A stretch of 58,470 nt of DNA, from positions 1 through 58,470 of the forward strand of contig SFHC01000013.1 in NCBI GenBank assembly GCA_004555725.1. Direction: 5' to 3'. Positions 1-6,324 of this stretch are shown here, in pieces; the stretch's first letter is position 1; every line of letters starts with the position of its first letter. The notes under the pieces were generated by a model. The model was given only the letters and a program-made list of their open reading frames with translations. It was not told the origin of the DNA and did not search any database. Source of the stretch: [Eubacterium] saphenum (GTDB lineage Bacteria > Bacillota > Clostridia > Peptostreptococcales > Anaerovoracaceae). The position numbers were made by a program, and so were the translations under genes.

Positions 1-94
1 GGAAGGGCAATTTTCAAATTTGTAGTTTGAATATCAGAAACAATTTTATGTGCGAAAGCACGACTATACGGCCGCGGCAGAATGACAAAAAAAG

Positions 95-122
95 AAAATA
101 TCCGCCGGAAAGCGGATATTTT
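95..122 (-). terminator. Rho-independent terminator, best read on the minus strand
   Basis: An 11-bp perfect stem (95-105 with 112-122) closes a CGGAAA loop. On the minus strand it is followed by a T-rich run (TTTTTTTG); on the plus strand only four T follow. It would end a short minus-strand transcript starting near 254, since no minus-strand protein gene lies to its right. Confidence 0.7.
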
Positions 123-255
123 CCTGGATTGGATTGATTTTGTTTTACTTCACTTTATGCGAACATCCCGGAGAAAGGATTCCGCATGGATCTGTTGATC
201 CGTCAAAGCTCAGGAGAGGCGGTACATTATCTTTAATGACTGCCTTCTCTATACA
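95..255 (-). ncRNA. Candidate small RNA divergent from lysR
   Basis: This minus-strand stretch has an extended -10 (TGGTATAAT, 261-269) at its 5' end and the strong terminator at its 3' end, giving a transcript of roughly 155 nt. It has no convincing open reading frame. Two small hairpins can be drawn inside it, one with the GGATC/GATCC arms and one with the arms GCGGAATCC and GGGATGTTCGC, followed by the terminator stem. No good -35 hexamer is visible, and it does not match an RNA family I recognise. It may also simply be the leader region between two promoters. Confidence 0.35.
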
Positions 256-287
256 CAGTTATTATACCACATTTTTTGCGTTATAAT

Positions 288-332
288 ATACAAAAATTAT
301 GCGTTTTATGATACTATTTTTGTATCGCATAA
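288..332. promoter_or_regulatory. Interleaved inverted repeats in the lysR promoter region
   Basis: Two inverted repeats interlock here. ATACAAAAAT (288-297) pairs with ATTTTTGTAT (316-325), and TTATGCG (297-303) pairs with CGCATAA (326-332). They begin immediately after a TATAAT box at 282-287 on the plus strand and lie between that box and the divergent extended -10 at 261-269. This position and layout suit a LysR-type regulator binding site controlling its own gene and a divergent transcript, but the assignment is inferred. Confidence 0.5.
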
Positions 333-409
333 AGAAAAGGGAGTGTGTTCTGAACGGACAGTGAGGAATATACAGACAGCGATATTTACACGGGAATGGG
401 AGGATGGAT

Positions 410-1363
410 ATGGATTTTAGAAATTTGCAGTATTTCCTGACGGTCGCGCAGTGTCTGAATTTTACCAAGGCAGCAGACCGGCTTCATATGAGCCAGCCGC
501 CGCTGAGTAAGCAGATTCAGAATCTGGAGCAGGATCTTGGTGTAAAACTTTTTGACCGCAGCAAAAGACAGCTGCAGCTGACGGAGGCGGGATCCATGCT
601 TGTGCACCGCGCGGAGCAGATGCTGAGCCTTGCGGATAAAACACGCCTGGACCTGCAGGAAATGAATGATAAGCTCGCAGGAAGCATCAGCATTTCTGTT
701 GTAGACGGACGGGCACCGTATTATGTGTCAAAATGGATCGCGGAGTTCAGGAAGATGAATCCAATGGTGCGTTTTGAGTTTTCAAACGGATCGAGCGATG
801 ATGCGCTGGAGCGTGTCGATCAGGGTCTGTCCGACCTTGCTGTCGCTGCAGCGCCGTATGACGAAGAGGAATTCAGCGGATTTACCGTGGGGAAAACACC
901 TTGGATCGCGGTAATTCCGAAAACGCATCCTCTGGCGCAGATGGAGGGAGATGAACTTCCTCTGCCGATGCTGAAAGGTGAGCCGTTGATCGGACCGCAG
1001 CGGCCGTCGAGAGCAAGAGCTCTCCGCAGATGGTTCAGAGAGGTCGGAGAAGAGGCCAATGTCGTCTGCAGTACATCCAGTTACGGGGACACGATCGCGC
1101 TCTGTGAGCAGTATGTGGGCATCGGAATCTTTCCGCAGACAACGTATACGCCTAATCCTTACATTGTTACCAAGGTGATCACCGAACCGGCCAAGTATAT
1201 CGAGTATGTACTGCTCTGGCAGAAGAATGCGCATCAGAATGTGCTGGTGAAAACGTTTACAGATTTTATCCGGGAATACACTGAGGAAGCGGCAAGAAAT
1301 CAGCAGACGCTGATGAACGGAAGACAGGAGTTTATTATTCCGGATGACGCAGAGATGCTGTAG
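410..1363 (+). CDS. LysR-family transcriptional regulator
   Basis: A 317-residue LysR-type regulator. Residues 1-60 form the winged helix-turn-helix (starts MDFRNLQYFL, contains SQPPLSKQI and LGVKLFDRSKRQ), followed by a linker helix and an effector-binding domain from about residue 88. The effector is not predictable. An ATG at 404 is also in frame, but it directly abuts the GGGAGG ribosome-binding site (398-403); the ATG at 410 has the usual 6-nt spacing and matches the family N-terminus. It is transcribed away from the candidate small RNA. No adjacent metabolic gene obviously forms its target; the oxidoreductase operon downstream has its own promoter. Confidence 0.93.
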   Translation: MDFRNLQYFLTVAQCLNFTKAADRLHMSQPPLSKQIQNLEQDLGVKLFDRSKRQLQLTEAGSMLVHRAEQMLSLADKTRLDLQEMNDKLAGSISISVVDGRAPYYVSKWIAEFRKMNPMVRFEFSNGSSDDALERVDQGLSDLAVAAAPYDEEEFSGFTVGKTPWIAVIPKTHPLAQMEGDELPLPMLKGEPLIGPQRPSRARALRRWFREVGEEANVVCSTSSYGDTIALCEQYVGIGIFPQTTYTPNPYIVTKVITEPAKYIEYVLLWQKNAHQNVLVKTFTDFIREYTEEAARNQQTLMNGRQEFIIPDDAEML

Positions 1364-1596
1364 TGCATGGAAAGCAGCTTTCGGCCCCCCTCGGACCGCT
1401 GTATTCTGTGCAATAATATGAGGCATGCTGTTTTTTAACTTCAGGTCTGGACTGCGGCTTTATATACAAAAAAGATATCACAGAAACTAGTAAAAAAATA
1501 TCATAACTGGCCAATAACCGATGTGAAAGGATAAAATCCAAGTGAAAACCTTGCGAGTCTCTTTTGTCAAAACTGCAGCATCGGAATAACTGTTGA

Positions 1597-1634
1597 AAAA
1601 CAGGGACGTATGAGGGGTACGTCCCTGTTTTTGT
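1597..1634 (+). terminator. Rho-independent terminator downstream of lysR
   Basis: A perfect 14-bp stem (1597-1610 with 1618-1631, arms AAAACAGGGACGTA and its complement) has a 7-nt loop and ends in a T tract. The A-rich left arm could also serve the minus strand. The rest of 1364-1776 holds no gene I can support. Confidence 0.85.
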
Positions 1635-1720
1635 GTATAAATAAATACATGAAAAATTGTGCTAGAACAATAAAAACAGATGAAATATACGCACAAAACT
1701 TGATAATAATTGATAAAGAC

Positions 1721-1749
1721 TTGACATGCGGATTAGGTTGGAATATTCT
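1721..1749 (+). promoter_or_regulatory. Sigma-A-type promoter of the oxidoreductase operon
   Basis: TTGACA (1721-1726) and TATTCT (1744-1749) are separated by 17 bp. The predicted start lies just before the AAAGGAGGG ribosome-binding site of the P-loop gene, so the leader is very short. Confidence 0.7.
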
Positions 1750-1776
1750 AAAAATAACAAAAAGGAGGGAAGCGGG

Positions 1777-2475
1777 ATGCCGAAGATGACTGAGGAACTG
1801 AAAAAATACTGTGATGCAAACCGAGTTCTTGTGATTACCGGGCATTACGGAAGCGGGAAGACAGAAATCGCCATGAACCTGGCTGTCGATCAGGTAAAAC
1901 GGAACACCGGCCGGAGCGTGGCAATCGCAGATCTGGATATTGTGAATCCGTATTTCAGATCCAGGGATTATTCTTCTTTATATAAGGAGAACGGAATCCG
2001 GATGATGGCAAGTTCTAAATCAGCTTCCGATGCAGACCTTCCGACGCTTCCTGCTGATATCCGGGCGGCGTTTGATCAGGAAGATCTGTTCACGGTCTTT
2101 GATGTCGGCGGCGATCCGACAGGCGCGCATGTGCTGCGCGGCTACGCGGCGTGGCTTCAGAGAGTCCCGCATGCCATGCTGGTCGTGGTAAATGCTAATC
2201 GTCCGCAGACAGATACTGCAGAAAAAGCAGCAGCATATATTGCGGAGATCGAGCGTGCGAGCGGAGTAAAAGCGAGCGGAATTATTGACAACACGCATCT
2301 CTGCCGCGAGACGACACAGGAGGAGTTAGAAAAAGGCAGGCGAATCTGCCGTGAAATAAAAGAACGTACTGGTCTGGATACCGTGTGTCACACTGTTGAA
2401 AATGGGAAATTTCCTGCAGACGATGACGATGTGTATCCGATCAATATATATTTAAAAAAACCCTGGGAAGTGTAA
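1777..2475 (+). CDS. P-loop ATP-binding protein (MinD/CobQ-like), first gene of the 2-oxoacid oxidoreductase operon
   Basis: A 232-residue soluble P-loop NTPase. The Walker A motif GHYGSGKT is at residues 22-29, a deviant-type DLDIVNPYFRSR segment follows at about 55, and FDVGGDPTGA near 108 is the likely Walker B/switch region; this arrangement resembles SIMIBI-class ATPases such as MinD, CobQ and NifH. An upstream in-frame ATG at 1726 lies inside the promoter, so the ATG at 1777, 8 nt after AAAGGAGGG, is preferred. It is 30 nt upstream of the ferredoxin gene and clearly cotranscribed with it. A role in assembly or maturation of the iron-sulfur or TPP enzyme is plausible, but its function is not established by the sequence. 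Confidence 0.85.
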   Translation: MPKMTEELKKYCDANRVLVITGHYGSGKTEIAMNLAVDQVKRNTGRSVAIADLDIVNPYFRSRDYSSLYKENGIRMMASSKSASDADLPTLPADIRAAFDQEDLFTVFDVGGDPTGAHVLRGYAAWLQRVPHAMLVVVNANRPQTDTAEKAAAYIAEIERASGVKASGIIDNTHLCRETTQEELEKGRRICREIKERTGLDTVCHTVENGKFPADDDDVYPINIYLKKPWEV

Positions 2476-2505
2476 TTCAGCTGTTGAACAGGAGGTGTAC
2501 AGCAA

Positions 2506-2718
2506 ATGGAGACCAAGGTTACATTTAACACCGACAGATGTAAAGGGTGTGAGCTGTGCGTTACCGTATGTCCGAAGCATATTCTGGCGCTGGACATGGA
2601 ACACACAAATATTAAAGGGTATCATCCTGCGGGAATTACTGATCAGAGTCAGTGCATCGCATGCGCAAGCTGCGCAAAGATCTGCCCGGATTCAATCATC
2701 ACTGTGGAGAAGTTTTAG
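2506..2718 (+). CDS. 2x[4Fe-4S] ferredoxin subunit (delta) of 2-oxoacid:ferredoxin oxidoreductase
   Basis: A 70-residue ferredoxin-like subunit with two CxxCxxCxxxCP clusters: CKGCELCVTVCP beginning at residue 12 and CIACASCAKICP in the second half. In this enzyme family the small subunit carries electrons from the catalytic alpha/beta core to free ferredoxin. The start has an AGGAGG ribosome-binding site. It is followed after 16 nt by the alpha subunit. The gene order delta-alpha-beta-gamma is that of the KOR/VOR group. Confidence 0.93.
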   Translation: METKVTFNTDRCKGCELCVTVCPKHILALDMEHTNIKGYHPAGITDQSQCIACASCAKICPDSIITVEKF

Positions 2719-2734
2719 GAAGGAGTGAATTGCT

Positions 2735-3793
2735 GTGGCTAAGGAATTATGGAAAGGTAACGAAGCAATCGCAGAAGCGGCGATTCGAGCAGGCTGCACG
2801 GCATATTTCGGATATCCGATCACTCCGCAGAGTGAGATTCCGGAGTACATGTCTCTGCACATGCCTCAGTCGGGCGGAGTATTTCTTCAGACAGAGTCAG
2901 AAGTTTCAACGATTAATATGCTGTACGGAGCAGGTGGAGCTGGCGTCCGTGTCATGACGACAACTTCTTCTCCGGGATTTGCACTGATGCAGGAAGGCAT
3001 GGGATATCTGGCAGGCGCTCAGGTTCCGTGCGTCATCTGCAACTGCATGAGAGGCGGCCCTGGACTGGGTACAATCCAGCCGGCGCAGGGCGACTATTTC
3101 CAGGCAACCAGAGGCGGCGGAAATGGTGACTATGAGACAGTAGTCATGGCGCCGAGCAACATGCAGGAAGCTGTCGACATGGTACAGGAAGCGTTTGATA
3201 TCGCGGATCAGTACAGAAATCCTTGTCTCCTGCTGATCGATGGACTGATCGGACAGATGATGGAGCCGATTGAATGGCATGAGATCAAGCACAGAGATCT
3301 TCCGCCGAAGGACTGGGCAACTACCGGCCGTCATGGAAGAGATCATCATAATATTATCAATTCCCTCTATATTGATCCTGTAGAGTGTAATAATTTCAAC
3401 ACAGAGCTTCAGAAAAAGTTCCAGATCATGAAGGAGAACGAGTGCCGCTGGGAAGAGAGAGACTGTGACGATGCAGAAGTCGTTCTCGTCGCTTACGGAA
3501 CACCGGCAAGAATTTCACTTTCTGCAATGGAACTGATGAGAGAACACGGAATCAAGGCTGGTCTGTTCCGTCCAAAGACAGTATGGCCGTATCCGTATGA
3601 TGCGCTCAGAAAGATCGCAGATCAGGATTCTGTAAAGAAATTCCTTGTTGTTGAAATGAGTGAGGGCCAGATGATCCAGGATGTACAGCTGGCGGTTCAG
3701 GATCGTAAACCGATTGAGTTCCTGGGACACGCAGGAGGCGTTATGCCGACTGTAGAAGAAATCGCTGAGAAGGCGATGGAAGGTTTGAAGTAA
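2735..3793 (+). CDS. vorB: 2-oxoacid:ferredoxin oxidoreductase alpha subunit (VorB/KorA type)
   Basis: A 352-residue pyrimidine-binding-domain subunit. Residues near 25 read GYPITPQSEIPEY, the usual signature of this subunit, and GGGNGDYETVVMAPSN follows the RGGPGLGT segment; the C-terminal third holds the domain II transketolase-like fold. With the beta subunit it oxidatively decarboxylates a 2-oxoacid to its acyl-CoA, reducing ferredoxin. The GTG start at 2735 follows AGGAAGGAG. Length and sequence fit the class usually named 3-methyl-2-oxobutanoate (valine-derived) oxidoreductase, but 2-oxoglutarate specificity (KorA) cannot be excluded from sequence alone. Confidence 0.92.
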   Translation: MAKELWKGNEAIAEAAIRAGCTAYFGYPITPQSEIPEYMSLHMPQSGGVFLQTESEVSTINMLYGAGGAGVRVMTTTSSPGFALMQEGMGYLAGAQVPCVICNCMRGGPGLGTIQPAQGDYFQATRGGGNGDYETVVMAPSNMQEAVDMVQEAFDIADQYRNPCLLLIDGLIGQMMEPIEWHEIKHRDLPPKDWATTGRHGRDHHNIINSLYIDPVECNNFNTELQKKFQIMKENECRWEERDCDDAEVVLVAYGTPARISLSAMELMREHGIKAGLFRPKTVWPYPYDALRKIADQDSVKKFLVVEMSEGQMIQDVQLAVQDRKPIEFLGHAGGVMPTVEEIAEKAMEGLK

Positions 3794-3806
3794 GGGGGAT
3801 CGTGAT

Positions 3807-4553
3807 ATGGCAATCGTATATCAGAAGTCAAAGGGACTGACCGATACAGAACTTCATTACTGCCCGGGATGCAACCACGGTATCATTCACAAGCTGGTTG
3901 CGGAAACGATGGAAGAACTCGGGATTATCGACACCACAGTCGGTGTATGCCCGGTAGGATGTTCTGTATTTGCATATAATTATTTTGCCTGCGATATGCA
4001 GGAGGCTGCGCACGGACGCGCTCCGGCAGTTGCGACCGCAATCAAGAGAACACATCCGGATATGCCGGTGTTCACGTATCAAGGTGACGGAGATCTGACG
4101 TCTATCGGAGCTGCAGAAATCGTACACGCGGCAGCAAGAGGCGAGAAGATCACTACGATCTTTGTCAATAACGCAACTTATGGAATGACCGGCGGACAGA
4201 TGGCTCCGACGACACTGATCGGTCAGAAGACAACAACGAGCCCGCTCGGAAGAACAGTAGAACAGGCCGGATATCCGATCCGCGAGGCAGAAATGCTGGC
4301 TACGCTGGGCGGTGCCTGCTATGTGGCAAGAGTCTGTGTAACCGATATTCCGAACCTGAATAAGGCTAAGAAGGCGATCAAGACAGCATTCCAGCGTCAG
4401 CTGGACGGCGACGGCTTCTCCTTTGTGGAAGTTCTGTCCACCTGCCCGACCAACTGGGGTCTGTCTCCGGTAGATGCCTGCAAGTGGCTGAAGGAGAACA
4501 TGATTCCGTATTATCCATTAGGTGTGATTAAAGATACGAGAGCGGAGGGATAG
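3807..4553 (+). CDS. 2-oxoacid:ferredoxin oxidoreductase beta subunit (TPP-binding)
   Basis: A 248-residue thiamine-diphosphate-binding subunit. The family CPGCNHG motif is near residue 18, and the TPP motif runs from GDGDLTSIG (about residue 94) to VNNATYGMTGGQ (about 115). It binds the cofactor that attacks the 2-oxoacid. It starts 13 nt after the alpha subunit and is followed by the gamma subunit after only 3 nt, so translation is likely coupled. This length is usual for KorB/VorA-type beta subunits, which lack the extra ferredoxin domain found in other PFOR enzymes. Confidence 0.94.
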   Translation: MAIVYQKSKGLTDTELHYCPGCNHGIIHKLVAETMEELGIIDTTVGVCPVGCSVFAYNYFACDMQEAAHGRAPAVATAIKRTHPDMPVFTYQGDGDLTSIGAAEIVHAAARGEKITTIFVNNATYGMTGGQMAPTTLIGQKTTTSPLGRTVEQAGYPIREAEMLATLGGACYVARVCVTDIPNLNKAKKAIKTAFQRQLDGDGFSFVEVLSTCPTNWGLSPVDACKWLKENMIPYYPLGVIKDTRAEG

Positions 4554-4556
4554 ACA

Positions 4557-5093
4557 ATGAAAAAGCAGATTACAGTATCCGGTTTTGGTGGACAGGGTGT
4601 GCTGTCAATCGGTAAATCCCTCGTAGAAGCCGGAATGGATGAAGGATTGGAAGTAACATGGGCGCCGTCTTACGGACCGGAAATGCGCGGAGGCACAGCA
4701 AACTGCTCCGTCGTTATTTCTGACAAGCCAATCGGGTCGCCGGTATTTACACATCCGACAGAACTGATCGCTATGAACCTGCCGGCTCTGGAAAAGTTCG
4801 AGCCGAAGGTTGTGGAAGGCGGTCTGATCATCGTCAACAGCTCGGTTGTCGAGCAGAAGGTTGAACGTACGGATGTTAAGGCATACTATGTTCCGTGCAT
4901 TGACATAGCGACAGAACTGGGAAATACTAAGGTTGCGAATATGGTTATGCTCGGCGCGTACATTAAGGCAACCGGCGCGCTGAAGGTTGAGACCGTGCAG
5001 GAAATGATCAAGAACATGTTTACGGGACGCAAGGCAAAACTGGTTCCGATGAATATGGAGGCGCTTCAGAAAGGTATGGAGTGCATCAAATAA
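4557..5093 (+). CDS. 2-oxoacid:ferredoxin oxidoreductase gamma subunit
   Basis: A 178-residue gamma-domain protein. It opens with the family signature SGFGGQGVLSIGK, and the segment SYGPEMRGGTANCSVV near residue 40 is also typical. The gamma subunit contacts CoA and helps complete the acyl-CoA-forming active site. It is the last gene of the five-gene operon and is followed by a terminator. Confidence 0.93.
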   Translation: MKKQITVSGFGGQGVLSIGKSLVEAGMDEGLEVTWAPSYGPEMRGGTANCSVVISDKPIGSPVFTHPTELIAMNLPALEKFEPKVVEGGLIIVNSSVVEQKVERTDVKAYYVPCIDIATELGNTKVANMVMLGAYIKATGALKVETVQEMIKNMFTGRKAKLVPMNMEALQKGMECIK

Positions 5094-5122
5094 GGCTGAC
5101 AGCTCTGAGCTGACAGGGTTTG

Positions 5123-5170
5123 CAGGAAGATTCCTCTCAATGCGGGAGGCCTCTTCCTGTTTTCTTTTTG
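5123..5170 (+). terminator. Terminator of the oxidoreductase operon
   Basis: CAGGAAGA (5123-5130) pairs with TCTTCCTG (5152-5159), with an inner CCTC/GAGG pairing, followed by TTTTCTTTTT. Confidence 0.75.
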
Positions 5171-5347
5171 TCAAAAAACGATGTGCAAGTGGGAGAATAA
5201 AGAAGGACGCGGAGAAATAGGCAGATGGAAGCGTATGTAACCGGAGGATGGAACTTCTGTGATGCGGAGAGAAATACCGTTATTAATGATTTTTAAGAAA
5301 TAAAACGGGTATTTACGCAGGGTTGAAACCCAAAATGAATTTCAGTA

Positions 5348-5356
5348 TGATATAAT
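5348..5356 (+). promoter_or_regulatory. Extended -10 promoter element before the thioesterase gene
   Basis: TGATATAAT forms an extended -10 about 104 nt before the gene. Upstream, at about 5272-5315, lies an imperfect 10-bp inverted repeat (AAATACCGTT and AACGGGTATTT) that could be an operator. The rest of 5171-5459 shows nothing else I can identify. Confidence 0.45.
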
Positions 5357-5459
5357 GATTACATATGTCCGGAGGCGGGGAATATGCATGGGGAAATGGC
5401 CTGTGTCCAGGCAATGTGTCTGCGGACGGTAAAAGAGAGGGAACAGAGAGGGGTATTGT

Positions 5460-6308
5460 ATGTACTACGCAGAGCATTATGCTGTAAGCAGTCATGATGT
5501 AGATGTGAATAATAATATCCGGCCGTCGGTCCTTCTGCGGTTTATGCAGGAAACGGCAAACCATCAGATGAGAGATGGAAAACCGAGTTACTATGAATTG
5601 TTTTTCTCGGGGAAGTCGTTTGTGATCACGCGGATTTCAATAGAGGTATATGAGCAGCTTCACCAATATGATGAGATCGAGGCAAGGTGCTGGGTCTGTC
5701 AGGGGAAGGCGGCGACGTTCATCCGCTGTTATCAGATTTACCGCGAGGGGAAGCTGTGTGCAAGCGCGTATTCAGAATGGGCTCTGTCAGATATAAAAAA
5801 CGGGGGTCTGGTGCGTACATCGGAGATCGATTTTTCCAGGTATGAATCAGATGACGCGCTGGATCTGGATCTTCCCAAAAGGTTCCGCATTCCACGTGAT
5901 ATGGAGCTGGATCAGATGGGAGAAGACCGTGTGCGCTACAGCCAGGTTGATCTGAACGGGCATATGAACAATACATATTATCCGGACATGCTGTGTGACT
6001 GTATTCCAGATATCGAGGGTAAAATGGTGACATCTATGAATGTCCGGTTTGTCCACGAGGCGCTGCTGAATACGGAACTGCAGATTTACGGCGCAGAGGC
6101 TCCGCTGAGCATGGCGGGCGATCCCCGCGCGGATGAAGTTTATGTCATGCAGTCGCGCATGGGAAGCAGAAAGAATGTGGACGCTGTGTTCGGACTGAAA
6201 AAGCTGGAAAACCCGCTGTGGAATGAAGCGCAGGTACGCGAGCTGATGCACGGGGAGTCCGTCGGGATGCCAAGTGAAGTTCAGAAGGAACAGAAACTGG
6301 AAAGATAA
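5460..6308 (+). CDS. Acyl-ACP thioesterase (double hotdog fold)
   Basis: A 282-residue FatA/FatB-like thioesterase that would release free fatty acids from acyl carrier protein in the cytoplasm. The N-terminal hotdog domain opens with YAVSSHDVDVNNNIRPS and contains LRFMQETANHQM. The second hotdog domain carries the catalytic DLNGHMNN segment, with His168 and the flanking Asn residues. It lacks a plant-type transit peptide, as expected for a bacterium. It has its own extended -10 promoter and is followed 16 nt later by the 5'-nucleotidase-like gene. Substrate chain length cannot be told from sequence. Confidence 0.88.
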   Translation: MYYAEHYAVSSHDVDVNNNIRPSVLLRFMQETANHQMRDGKPSYYELFFSGKSFVITRISIEVYEQLHQYDEIEARCWVCQGKAATFIRCYQIYREGKLCASAYSEWALSDIKNGGLVRTSEIDFSRYESDDALDLDLPKRFRIPRDMELDQMGEDRVRYSQVDLNGHMNNTYYPDMLCDCIPDIEGKMVTSMNVRFVHEALLNTELQIYGAEAPLSMAGDPRADEVYVMQSRMGSRKNVDAVFGLKKLENPLWNEAQVRELMHGESVGMPSEVQKEQKLER

Positions 6309-6324
6309 TAGAGGAGAGATAGAA

